This document shows positions 17,821 through 26,382 of a stretch of DNA of 64,000 nucleotides, piece by piece. This DNA is from Sorangium aterium (GTDB lineage Bacteria; Myxococcota_A; Polyangia; Polyangiales; Polyangiaceae). A model generated the notes under the pieces. It saw nothing but the letters and a program-made list of their open reading frames with translations. It ran no database searches and was not told the DNA's origin. Within the stretch, counting starts at the first letter, position 1. Each line of letters starts with the position of its first letter. The stretch is from positions 930,001 through 994,000 of the forward strand of contig NZ_JAQNDK010000004.1 in the NCBI RefSeq assembly GCF_028368935.1. Reading direction: 5' to 3'. The translations under genes and the position numbers were made by a program.

Positions 17821-19254
17821 ATGCTCCGTCGTGGCGAGATGCCCCTCGGCAGAGTAGGATGCGGCGCTTTGCAATCGGTCCTACCTGCCCCCGTTCTTCC
17901 TCGCCCGCGTTTGCTGGAGATCACCTGGCCCATCTTCAGCGAGAACCTGCTGCACATGCTCGTCGGCGTGTTCGGCGTATGGCTGGTCAGCCGCCTGTCG
18001 GACGAGGCCGCCGCCGCGTACGGGCTGTCCAACCAGATCATGTTGACCTTCATGATCACCTTTCGCTTCGTCAGCGTCGGCGCGAGCGTTGTGGTCACCC
18101 AGTATCTCGGCGCGCGGGACCGGGCCGGCGCGGAGCAGGTCGCGCGCGCGTCGCTCGCGGCCAACCTCTGGCTCGGCGTCTTCAGCTTCGCCGTCATCGC
18201 GATCGGCGCGAGGCCGCTGCTCGAGCTGATGCGCCTGCCGCCGTCCCTGTTCCCGATCGCGGAGCCTTACCTGATCGCGGTCGGCGTGATGCTGGCGTTC
18301 GACGCGGTGAATTTCTCGATGGGCTCGGTGCTGCGCGCGCACACCTACACCCGCGACACGCTGCGCCTCATCGTCGTCATGTACATCGTGCAGCTCGCGC
18401 TCAGCCTGCCGCTCATGTTCGGTGTCGGCGGGGCTCCTGGGCTCGGCATGATGGGGCTCGCGCTCGCCGCGGTGGTCGGACGCGCGCTCTCGTTCTGGAT
18501 GCACCGGCAGCTGTGGATCTCGCGCCTCGGAATCCGCCCGACCTTCGAGGATTTCTGGCGCATTCGCCCCGATCGCCTCCGCGAGATGCTGCACATCGGC
18601 CTGCCGGGGGCGGGCGAGAACGTGGTCTATCGCATCAGCTTCATGATCATCCTGGCGATGGTCGCCAACATGGGGCAAACGGCGCTCACCACGCATACGT
18701 ACACGATGCAGATCGTGCACTTCCTGCTCCTGTTCGGCATGGCGATCGGCTTCGGGACCGAGATCGTGGTCGGGCACCGCATCGGCGCCGGCGATCTGCA
18801 GGGCGCCGATCGCCTGGTGCGCGGCGGCCTGGCGATCGGGTTCTGCGTGTGCGTGAGCCTGGTGATCGCCACAGCGCTCCTCGGCCCCCACCTGCTCGGC
18901 CTCTTCTCGCGCGATCCCGAGGTGATCGCCACAGGCTCCCGGCTGCTCTGGCTGACCCTCCTCGTCGAGCCGGGCCGCACGCTCAACCTGGTCGTCATCA
19001 ACGGGCTCCGCGCCACCGGCGACGCCCGCTTCCCGGTCGGGTTCGGCGTCTTCTCGATGTTCGCCGTGGCCGTCGGGCTGTCCTGGCTGCTCGGGGTCCA
19101 CTTCGGCTGGGGGCTCGCCGGCGTCTGGGTCGCCTACGCCGCCGACGAGTGGGTCCGCGGGCTGGTCATGGCCGCGCGCTGGCACTTCCACGGCTGGGTG
19201 CCCCACGCGCGGCGCACCTTCCGCCGGGTGCGGCTGAACAGCCGCCCTGCGTGA
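17821..19254 (+). CDS. MATE-family multidrug/toxin efflux transporter
   Basis: This is a roughly 477-residue inner-membrane protein with about 12 hydrophobic helices in two similar halves, the MATE (MatE x2) layout. Seen features are the first-repeat segment PIFSENLLHMLVGVFGVWLVSRL, the VVVTQYLGARD loop, and in the second half GTEIVVGHRIGAGD, the matching loop with conserved G-x-GxxD. MATE proteins expel cationic or aromatic compounds using Na+ or H+. A GTG at 17815 and an ATG at 17839 are alternative starts. It is transcribed alone, and no regulator is adjacent. Confidence 0.9.
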   Translation: MLRRGEMPLGRVGCGALQSVLPAPVLPRPRLLEITWPIFSENLLHMLVGVFGVWLVSRLSDEAAAAYGLSNQIMLTFMITFRFVSVGASVVVTQYLGARDRAGAEQVARASLAANLWLGVFSFAVIAIGARPLLELMRLPPSLFPIAEPYLIAVGVMLAFDAVNFSMGSVLRAHTYTRDTLRLIVVMYIVQLALSLPLMFGVGGAPGLGMMGLALAAVVGRALSFWMHRQLWISRLGIRPTFEDFWRIRPDRLREMLHIGLPGAGENVVYRISFMIILAMVANMGQTALTTHTYTMQIVHFLLLFGMAIGFGTEIVVGHRIGAGDLQGADRLVRGGLAIGFCVCVSLVIATALLGPHLLGLFSRDPEVIATGSRLLWLTLLVEPGRTLNLVVINGLRATGDARFPVGFGVFSMFAVAVGLSWLLGVHFGWGLAGVWVAYAADEWVRGLVMAARWHFHGWVPHARRTFRRVRLNSRPA

Positions 19255-19341
19255 GCGCTCGCGCTTGCGCTTGCCGAACAACCGCCCGAGCGAGGGTGAA
19301 GCGCCGCCCCTCGGAGGGCAGGCGGGGAGGCCGGGCGCCGG

Positions 19342-19998
19342 TCATCCCGCGGGCGCGCCCACCTTCTCGGTGACGGCCATGCACAGCGCGGCCACGCCGC
19401 GCCTCGGGACGGTCACGAGCTTCTCGCGGAAGCTGGCGCGCTGATCGGTGTAGAGCTTCGACACCTTGTGCGAGAGGATCGTCGAGCTCCAGACCGCGAC
19501 CACGTCGGCCCAGCGGAGATCGGCGTCGGCCTTCGCCGCATTGCGGTGGCCCTCTCCGTCCACGATGCGGATGTCGACCTCGCCCGCGAGCAGCTGCCGC
19601 AGGTCCTCGGACGTGCCTGGCCCGCCGCCGACCACGAGCAGCCTCCGCAGCCCGCGCGCGCGGAACGCCCCGATCATCGCGAGCGCCGCCCGCTTGTTCG
19701 CCGAGCTGCCGCACAGGTCGCAGACGGCGTCGGCGCCGACCTCGACCACGCGGAGCCCGGCCTTCGCCGGGAGCTTCACGCACTCGGCGCAGCGGCGCTC
19801 GATCGGCTCCTCCGCCGGCGCCGACGGCGGGGCGCGGCCGAGCGCCTGCTGCGCCTGCCCCGCGAGCTCCGCCGGGAGGAAATCCGCGGGGTGGCGGAGC
19901 TCCGTCGTTGGCGCATGCTCCGCGAGCCAGAGGAGCAGATCGGTTTCTGAAATATTCAGAGATTTTGCGAGGTTGCGCACACGGACGGATCGCGCCAT
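19342..19998 (-). CDS. Zinc-site protein with DUF2325-like C-terminus
   Basis: This is a 218-residue cytoplasmic protein. The first 35 residues (VRVRNLAKSLNISETDLLLWL) resemble the small helical IF2 N-terminal domain, which binds nucleic acid. Two cysteine pairs, CAEC (about 70) and CDLC (about 93), could hold a zinc ion. The last 115 residues read as a Rossmann-like half fold (RRLLVVGGGPGTSEDL, RIVDGEGHRNAAKADADLRWADVVAVWSS, ILSHKVSKLY in separate pieces) that resembles DUF2325, a family of unknown function. These assignments are by eye. It lies between the MATE gene and the sigma-54 activator, convergent with the former. Confidence 0.75.
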   Translation of the reverse strand: MARSVRVRNLAKSLNISETDLLLWLAEHAPTTELRHPADFLPAELAGQAQQALGRAPPSAPAEEPIERRCAECVKLPAKAGLRVVEVGADAVCDLCGSSANKRAALAMIGAFRARGLRRLLVVGGGPGTSEDLRQLLAGEVDIRIVDGEGHRNAAKADADLRWADVVAVWSSTILSHKVSKLYTDQRASFREKLVTVPRRGVAALCMAVTEKVGAPAG

Positions 19999-20107
19999 TG
20001 CGACGCGACTGTGACATGTGCAGCACCGCTGCGCCCTGTTCTATCGCAAGAGCGGCGGCCTCCGGTTGGCCCCGCTACAGCTAGCGCGGTGGCCGCCCGC
20101 GCGCGGC

Positions 20108-21538
20108 TCAGTCGAGGGCGGCGGCTCGGCGCAGCCCGTGGCGCTGGAGGAGGCGGTGGAGGTACATCCGGTCGAGCCCTGCCTTGCGGGCGGCGCGGCT
20201 CACGTTGCCGTTCGACCACTCGAGCAGGGCCGCGAGGTAGCGCCGCTCGAACTGGTCGATGATCGCGTCCTTCGCCTCCTTGAAGGGCATCTCGATGTTG
20301 GCGGCGGGCTCGCCGGGCGCGGCGCCCTGCGGCGCGGCGCCCGGGGGCGGCGCGGAGCTGCGCTCGGACGGCGCCGTCGCTCCCATGGCGGCGCCCTCGC
20401 CGAGCACGACGCGGCGCTCGACGTAGTTCCTCAGCTCTCGCACGTTGCCGGGCCAGTCGTAGCGCTTCATGTCCTCGATGACCTCGGGGGGGAAGAGGTG
20501 CACCTTGTCGATGGCGCCGAGCTCGTTCAGGAAGCAGTGGACGAGGAGGCCGATGTCCTCCTTGCGCTCCCGGAGCGGCGGGACGCGCACGGTGAGCACC
20601 GAGAGGCGGTAATAGAGGTCCTCGCGGAACCGGCCGCTGTTCACCTCGCGCTCCAGGCGCCGGTTCGTGGCGGCGATCACCCGGATATCGACCTTGCGCA
20701 CCCGGCTCTCGCCGAGCCTGCGCACCTCGCGCGAGGCGAGGGCGCGGAGGAGCTTCGGCTGCATCTCCAGCGGCAGCTCGCCGATCTCGTCGAGGAAGAC
20801 GGTGCCGCCGTCCGCCTCCTCGAAGGCGCCGGCGCGGTCGCGCGTGGCGCCCGTGAAGGAGCCGCGCACGTGGCCGAACAGCTCGCTCTCGATGAGGCTC
20901 GGCGAGATGGCGCCGCAGTCGACGATGACGAGCGGCTTGTCGGCGCGGGCGCCGCGCTGGACGAGCTCGGTGGCGATGACCTCCTTGCCCGTGCCGTTCT
21001 CGCCCTCGATCAGCACGTCGGGCGCGCTCTTCGCCACGCGATCGAGGACGGGGAAGAGGCGGCGCATGGGGACCGACACGCCCTGGAGCGCGCCGAAGCT
21101 GACCGCGCGCGCGAGCTCGGTCTCGGCGACGGCGTCGGCGTCGCGGATGCGCACGACCGACTCGCCGAGCTCGATGCGGCACTCCGGCAGGATGGCGTCG
21201 GCGTCCCGCACGCGGACGCCGGCGATGGTCGTCCCGTTGAGCGAGCCGACGTCCGTCAGCCGGAACGTGGACTTCACGCGCTCGAGGATGCAGTGGAAGC
21301 GGGAGACGGCGCGGTCGGCGAGCACGAGGTCGTTGCTCTGGTGGGAGCCGATGCGGATGAAATCGCCGTCGAGCACCATGGCCCGGCTCGCGGGCTTGCC
21401 CGCCTCGCGCTCGACGCACAGCTCGATCCGGGGCACCGCCAGCACCTCGCCCTTTGTCATGCGAGGCTCCGTGGAGGCCGCGAGGCTCGGCGGGCCGGGG
21501 TCGTCGGGCGTGGCGGGGGGGCGCGGCATGCGCGCCAT
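20108..21538 (-). CDS. FHA-domain sigma-54-dependent transcriptional activator
   Basis: This is a 476-residue enhancer-binding protein. An FHA domain lies at about 40-132 ([13 protein letters not shown], then SRFHC and GSLNGTTI, the phosphothreonine-binding loops). The AAA+ sigma-54 interaction domain spans about 145-390, with Walker A GENGTGKE (179-186), GSFTGA (226-231, a Ser variant of the usual GAFTGA sigma-54 contact loop), Walker [14 protein letters not shown] and arginine-finger region [10 protein letters not shown] Fis-type helix-turn-helix closes it ([21 protein letters not shown]). There is no receiver domain, so the input is probably Ser/Thr phosphorylation read through FHA, a common myxobacterial design. 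A histidine kinase gene lies 81 bp upstream on the same strand. Confidence 0.93.
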   Translation of the reverse strand: MARMPRPPATPDDPGPPSLAASTEPRMTKGEVLAVPRIELCVEREAGKPASRAMVLDGDFIRIGSHQSNDLVLADRAVSRFHCILERVKSTFRLTDVGSLNGTTIAGVRVRDADAILPECRIELGESVVRIRDADAVAETELARAVSFGALQGVSVPMRRLFPVLDRVAKSAPDVLIEGENGTGKEVIATELVQRGARADKPLVIVDCGAISPSLIESELFGHVRGSFTGATRDRAGAFEEADGGTVFLDEIGELPLEMQPKLLRALASREVRRLGESRVRKVDIRVIAATNRRLEREVNSGRFREDLYYRLSVLTVRVPPLRERKEDIGLLVHCFLNELGAIDKVHLFPPEVIEDMKRYDWPGNVRELRNYVERRVVLGEGAAMGATAPSERSSAPPPGAAPQGAAPGEPAANIEMPFKEAKDAIIDQFERRYLAALLEWSNGNVSRAARKAGLDRMYLHRLLQRHGLRRAAALD

Positions 21539-21619
21539 CTTACGCGTGAGCCTGGGGTCGTCCAGAGGAGCGCCGCGCTTGCAGGCGCGGAGGGCGTTTG
21601 CGCCGCCACCGCAGCGCGA

Positions 21620-22873
21620 TCACAGCTCGTCCCGACGAACGGGCGGTCCGCTCGCGGGCAAGCTCAGTCGGAACGTCGCGCCGTTTCCAGGAGGGGAGCT
21701 CACGGCCAACGTGCCCCCGTGGGCGGCGGCGATCCTGCTCGCCAGGTACAGCCCGAGGCCGATCCCCGACGCATGGCCGTTCGTGACGAAGCGGTCGAAG
21801 ATGCGGGGAAGGATCTCCGGCGGCACGCCGGATCCGCGGTCGACGATGTCGACGTGGGCGTACTCCATCCCCTTTATCAGCTCGCTGGTGAGCTTGATGA
21901 GGACCCACGTTCCCGGGGGCGAGTGCTTGATCGCGTTGCTGACGAGGTTCTCCTGGGCCTGGCGGAGGCGATCCCTGTCCGCCACGACGACGAGCTCCGG
22001 CGGGCTCTCGACGCGGATCTCGACGCTGGGTGTACCGAGCGCAGCGGCGATGTCCCGCGCCAGCGAGGCGAGGTCCATGGGCGCAGGGGCGATCTCGAAG
22101 AGCCCCTGCTCGATGCGCCCCACGTCCAGCAGATCCGAGATGAGCTGGCCGAGCCGCGCGACCGAGCCGATCGCCCGGTCGGCGTCGCGCATGTCGTCGA
22201 CCCGGCCGTCGAGCTCCGCGCGATGGTGGAGCATACCAAGGCGGCCCATGAGCGGGCTCAGGTAGTTCCGCAGATCGTGCGCCAGCACGGTGATGAGCTC
22301 CTCCGCGGCCTGGCGCCGGCCTTGCGCGAGCGCGGCGGAGGTGACCTGCTCGACGAGCTCCGCCCGGTGCGTCAGGGCGCCGATCCAGTGCGTGACCGCG
22401 CCGAGGAAGCGGAGATCCTCGTCGGAGAAGAACTCCGGCGCGGCGGAGTGAGCAGAGACGACCCCGCGCCGCTCGCCCTCGACGACGAGCCTGACCGCGA
22501 TGTGCGACCGGACGCCGAGCTCGTGGACAAGGCCGGGCAGCTCGCCGGGCTCCTGCTCCGAATGCCCGGTGATGTAAGGATCACCGGTCGTGAAGACGCG
22601 GGCGATCGAGCCGCCGTTGGCGACCGGGTGGATGTCGAGCCCGAGCGATCGCTGGAGCCGGCCCATGGGCGTCTTGCTCGTCCCCAGGGCACGCAGCGTG
22701 TTCCTGCTGGCGTCGAAGAGGAAGATGTCGATCTTGTCGGCGCCGAGAGCGCCGGCGAGGAGGTCACTCGCCTGGTTGAGCGACTGCCTCAGGTTGGCCG
22801 CCGGCAGCTCGAGCAAGCGCTCGAGCGTCGATATCAGCCTGCCTTCCTTCGAGGAGGCTTCCTTTCCGGACAT
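21620..22873 (-). CDS. GAF-domain sensor histidine kinase
   Basis: This is a 417-residue soluble kinase. A GAF sensor domain covers about 20-170 (DKIDIFLFDASRNTLRAL to FFSDEDLRFLGAV). The dimerisation/phosphoacceptor helix has the H-box ITVLAHDLRNYLSPL (His about 199). The ATPase domain shows N-box QENLVSNAIKHS, G1 VDRGSGVPP, the F-box and G2 GIGLGLYLA. No transmembrane segment is seen, so it senses a cytoplasmic ligand. It lies 81 bp upstream of, and is probably co-transcribed with, the FHA/sigma-54 activator, which lacks a receiver; its phosphotransfer partner must be encoded elsewhere. Confidence 0.92.
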   Translation of the reverse strand: MSGKEASSKEGRLISTLERLLELPAANLRQSLNQASDLLAGALGADKIDIFLFDASRNTLRALGTSKTPMGRLQRSLGLDIHPVANGGSIARVFTTGDPYITGHSEQEPGELPGLVHELGVRSHIAVRLVVEGERRGVVSAHSAAPEFFSDEDLRFLGAVTHWIGALTHRAELVEQVTSAALAQGRRQAAEELITVLAHDLRNYLSPLMGRLGMLHHRAELDGRVDDMRDADRAIGSVARLGQLISDLLDVGRIEQGLFEIAPAPMDLASLARDIAAALGTPSVEIRVESPPELVVVADRDRLRQAQENLVSNAIKHSPPGTWVLIKLTSELIKGMEYAHVDIVDRGSGVPPEILPRIFDRFVTNGHASGIGLGLYLASRIAAAHGGTLAVSSPPGNGATFRLSLPASGPPVRRDEL

Positions 22874-23242
22874 GCTGTTTTCTCGCTCCGTGATCGGCTC
22901 GACACCGTGCGCTCGGCAGCAGAAGCGCGAGCCGGCGGTGGACGGTGGATTGGGTCGTTATGACGACGCTGTCGCCCGATCGGTAGATGTGCGCGGCGCT
23001 GGCCGCCGCTCCGGCGCGGGTCCACGCGAGCGACCGGCGACATGGCCGAGCTCGGGGCGACGCGCGCGGCATGTCGGACGCAACGACGCGCGCGGTCCGA
23101 TGCGCGCACGCGGTGAGCTCGCCGGCGTCGTGGCACCCGCGTATCTCACGGGCACGGCGTGCCAGCGCGGAGGCGGGACGCCGGCCAGCCACGATTGACT
23201 CGCACGTACGGGCCTGCGATCGTCTCGCGCGAAGACATCGCC
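22874..23242. other. Divergent intergenic region, no gene recognised
   Basis: These 369 bp separate the histidine kinase and the thioredoxin-fold lipoprotein, which diverge. Frames crossing it are Arg/Ala-rich shadows. It should hold both promoters, but I could not assign a -10/-35 or -24/-12 pair with confidence. Confidence 0.4.
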
Positions 23243-23899
23243 ATGCTCACTCGCTTGCTTTCGCTGCCCCTCGCCGCGCTCGCCCTCGCGTGCGCCTCCC
23301 CGGAGCCAGCGCCCGCGGCCTCGCCTGCGGGGCCCGCTGCGCCTGCGCCGCCTCCCGGGAGCGCCGCTCTCCTGTCGAGCGGTGACCCGGGATTCGACCA
23401 CGATGTGTCGGGCGTCATCGGGGCGCCGCCGCCTGCGTGGGACGTGGGGCCCTGGTACAACTCGCCGCCGCTCACGCTGGCGGCGCTGCGAGGCAAGGTC
23501 GTGCTGGTCCGGTGGTTCACGTCGCCGAGCTGCCCGTTCTGCAGCGCCACCGCCCCGGCGCTCAAGGCGCTGGACGAGCGCTATCGGGAACGAGGGCTCG
23601 TCGTCGTCGGGATGTACCACCACAAGGATCCCGAGCCCCTCGACACCGAGGCGGTCAGAGGCTACCTGGCGCACTTCAAATACACCTTCCCGGTCGCGAT
23701 CGACCCGGACTGGCGCACGTTGAAGCGCTGGTGGATGGATGGCCATCCCAAGCGACAATACACGAGCGTCAGCTTCCTCCTCGATCGAGCGGGGCTCGTG
23801 CGGCACGTGCACCTCGGGGGCTCGCTGGAGCCCGCCACCCCCGAGTTCGCGGCGGTCGAGGGGCGCGTCCGCGCCTTGCTGGACGAGACTGCGCGCTGA
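23243..23899 (+). CDS. TlpA/redoxin-like thioredoxin-fold lipoprotein
   Basis: This is a 218-residue lipoprotein (signal ending LALAC, Cys about 17) with a Pro/Ala spacer and a thioredoxin fold. Features are PPAWDVGPWYNSPPLTLAALRGKVVLVRWF, quoted here only as the AhpC/TSA-TlpA entry region, and the redox motif SCPFC (Cys97 and Cys100). The later cis-Pro region (YTSVSFLLDRAGLVRHVHLGG) also matches TlpA-like proteins. It probably reduces or oxidises thiols in the periplasm. A spacer motif of Pro-Phe rather than Pro-His suggests a reducing, TlpA-like role. The ATG at 23243 is where the signal peptide begins. Confidence 0.85.
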   Translation: MLTRLLSLPLAALALACASPEPAPAASPAGPAAPAPPPGSAALLSSGDPGFDHDVSGVIGAPPPAWDVGPWYNSPPLTLAALRGKVVLVRWFTSPSCPFCSATAPALKALDERYRERGLVVVGMYHHKDPEPLDTEAVRGYLAHFKYTFPVAIDPDWRTLKRWWMDGHPKRQYTSVSFLLDRAGLVRHVHLGGSLEPATPEFAAVEGRVRALLDETAR

Positions 23900-23943
23900 C
23901 GCCACGTCGAGCATCGTCTCCACCTCGGGCGGTGGACTGGCCC

Positions 23944-25069
23944 TCAGGGAGAGTGTGTCGGGATGCTCTGGGCGAAGCGGAAGACGTTCTGCGGGTCGTA
24001 TTTCTGCTTCACGGCGACGAGCCGCGCCAAGTTGCTCCCGTAGTAGGCGGTCGGCCAGTCCTTCTGGTCGGCGTCGATGTAGTTCGGCACGGCGAACCTG
24101 GACGCGTACGACCGCAGTTTGTCACCGAACGCCGTCATCCAGGCCATGGCGTCGTCATGATTCGTGCTCGCGTCGGCCTCGAGGTAGATTTGCATGCTGA
24201 ACATCGTCTTCCTGTGGACGAACGCCGTCGCGTCCGGGGCCACGGCGCCGATCGCGCCGCCGTAGGTGTTGAAGATGAGGTCGGGGCCGAGCCCCGTCCC
24301 GGCCAGCGACTCGACGATCATATCGACCCCTTCCGAGGAGAGCGGGGCGTCCAGGTACACCGACTTCGCCTTGAACCAGACCGGTTCGATCACGAGGCGC
24401 TCGGGCGAGAGCACCTTCGGGTCGGTCGTCGGGAGGCCGGCGAAGAAGAGCACCGACTCGATGAAGGGCATCTCTTCGAGAAAGAGCGTTTTCGGGCCAG
24501 GCACCATCCAGGCCGACGCTCGGGTAACTGCCTGCCACGAACGCCAGGCGCGCCTGCTGCCACACGGCGTAATAGAGCGGGCCCAGGCGCCACCCGGCGC
24601 CCACCGTCGCCGTCTTTCGGTCCTTGTCGACGGCGAGGTCGGTCATGCCGGCAAGATCGATGATCATGCCGCCGTCCTTGCCAAGCGAGTAGCCCTCGTA
24701 GCTGTGGCCGCCGGAGCGAACCGCGATGTTCAAGCCGAGGCGACGGGCGCACCTGACCGCAGCTTGGACCTGCGGGACGTTCACGGGGTGGACGATCACG
24801 CCCGGAAGGACCTGGATACGGAGGTTGAAGCCACGCCGGTCGTGGTCGTAGCCCGCCGAGCTCGGAAAGACCGTCCTGGGCGCGGCCGGGGCGAGGCACC
24901 GCGCGATGGCATCTTGCATCGGCGCCTGCGCGTCTGGCGCTCGGTCCATGGGCGAGGTCCGGTCGGCGGCCGCCGGTGGCCGGCAAGCGCTGGCCAGGAC
25001 CACGGCGGCCCACAGCAGGGAGCACTGCAGACGGCGAGGCCATTGAACCCTCGGATGGGGCGCGATCAT
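23944..25069 (-). pseudogene. FAD-binding (BBE-type) oxidoreductase with internal deletion and frame change
   Basis: Two frames together make the ends of one berberine-bridge-type oxidase. The 5' part, from an ATG at 25069, has a signal peptide (ASAC) and the FAD_binding_4 start, with PQVQAAVRCARRLGLNIAV and RSGGHSYEGYS, whose His would bind FAD covalently. It stops being sensible after GSYPSVGLDGAW near 24510. The 3' part, in another frame, starts near 24507 and carries the family C-terminus, with FKAKSVYLDAPLS and the BBE-domain end YYGSNLARLVAVKQKYDPQNVFRF. Roughly 150 residues that normally lie between are absent. The second covalent-FAD Cys position reads GSYPSVG (Tyr). A sequencing error alone would not remove the middle. 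It lies 27 bp after the lactonase-like gene and was probably co-transcribed. Confidence 0.8.
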
Positions 25070-25096
25070 GAGGTAGCTCCTCCCCGAGGTCGATTT

Positions 25097-26311
25097 CTAC
25101 CGTGGCGCCGGCTGGCGGTGGCCCGGGAAGCGGAACAACCCGACATACGTGACGCCCGGCGCCTGCGCCTCGACGCCGAGCGGCACGGGCTTGCCGTCGG
25201 CCCCGATGCGGAATGCCACGAGCTGACCGGAGCTCTGGTTGGCGGCATAAAGGAGGTGGCCGTCAGGCGATAGCGCGAAGCTGCGTGGATTGTGCGGACC
25301 GTCGCCGCGTCCTGACGGCACCTCGGCGAGCGGCGAGAGCTTCCCGGACGAAGCGTCGACCGAGAAGACAGCGATGCTATCGCGCCCGCGATTGGAGCCA
25401 TAGACGAACCTGCCGGTCGGGTGCACCGCGATCTCGGCCCCGGTGTTTCGTCCCGAGTACCCCTCGGGCAGGGTCGAGGCCGTCGCGATGGGTGTCAGCC
25501 GGCCCGAGGCTCGCTCGAATCGAAACGACGTGATCGTGCTCGCTGTCTCGTTGATTCCAAAGGCAACCGCGCCCTGCGGATGAAACACGAGGTGCCGCGG
25601 ACCGGAGTTTGCCGGAAGGCCCGCGCTCGGGACCGCGTTGGGCTCGAGCAGACCCTGGATGCTGTCGAACGCATACTGGGCGATCATGTCTGCGCCCAGG
25701 CAGGGCACGAAGGCATAGGCGCCGCTCTGATCGGTGATCGCCATGTGGGCCCTCGCGCCTGGACTCTCGGTGTCGGTGGCGTTGCCAAGAGCCCCGTTCC
25801 TCGCGACAGGGATCACCGATACGCTGCCGCCCTCGTAATTGGCGACCAGCAGCCAGTTCCCGGCCGTGGAGAGCGACAGGTGGGCTGGGCCGTCGCCCTG
25901 CGCGCTGACCGTGTTGATCGGGGTGAGGACGCCGCTCTCCGCGTCCAGCTCGAACGAGCGGATCAGGGCGTTGTCCTCGTCCACGGCGAACAGCAGGGCC
26001 CGCGCCGGATCCACGGCCAGGAAAGACGGCAGCCCGTCCGTGGCGTTGGCCTGGAGCAGCGCCAACCCGCCGCTGCGCTCGTCGACCGAGTAGACGCGGA
26101 TCTTCCCCTCCTTGCCGCTCACGAAGGCGAGGAGCGAGCCTCCCGCGGCGGTGGTGGCCGGCGTCGCGTCAGGCGCGGACGCGATCTCCCCGGGGCCGCC
26201 GGCCGGCTGGTTGCAGGTGGTGCTCCCGCAGGCGGCTCCGAGGAGCGAGATCACGCAGAGAGCGTACCCACCGCCGAGACGAACCCTGGCAGGGGCATGG
26301 CTACGCGGCAT
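25097..26311 (-). CDS. Lactonase-family seven-bladed beta-propeller lipoprotein
   Basis: This is a roughly 404-residue lipoprotein (signal ending LLGAAC, Cys about 28) with the 6-phosphogluconolactonase / YbhE-type propeller. It has repeated blades of the form IRVYSVDERSGGL, IRSFELDAESGVL, ITSFRFERASGRL and IAVFSVDASSGKL, and the family motifs GDGPAHLS, NSGPRHLVFHP and GDGPHNPRSFAL. Family members hydrolyse lactones or bind sugars; a secreted copy is more likely to act on an extracellular lactone. The next gene downstream is the remnant of a sugar/oligosaccharide-oxidase-like FAD enzyme, whose products would be lactones, so the two once formed a sensible pair. The start at 26311 puts the signal peptide first. 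Confidence 0.85.
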   Translation of the reverse strand: MPRSHAPARVRLGGGYALCVISLLGAACGSTTCNQPAGGPGEIASAPDATPATTAAGGSLLAFVSGKEGKIRVYSVDERSGGLALLQANATDGLPSFLAVDPARALLFAVDEDNALIRSFELDAESGVLTPINTVSAQGDGPAHLSLSTAGNWLLVANYEGGSVSVIPVARNGALGNATDTESPGARAHMAITDQSGAYAFVPCLGADMIAQYAFDSIQGLLEPNAVPSAGLPANSGPRHLVFHPQGAVAFGINETASTITSFRFERASGRLTPIATASTLPEGYSGRNTGAEIAVHPTGRFVYGSNRGRDSIAVFSVDASSGKLSPLAEVPSGRGDGPHNPRSFALSPDGHLLYAANQSSGQLVAFRIGADGKPVPLGVEAQAPGVTYVGLFRFPGHRQPAPR

Positions 26312-26382
26312 GCCGCCCCGACGCGCGGCGTGGCGTCCCGCTTGCCGCGCGCGCTCCTCCACACCACATCCCCACGACCCGC

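Noticed and set aside
24155-25069. The 5' FAD-oxidoreductase frame as a complete gene
   Set aside because: Similarity to the family ends near 24510 and the remaining codons are shadow sequence; the true C-terminus is in another frame.
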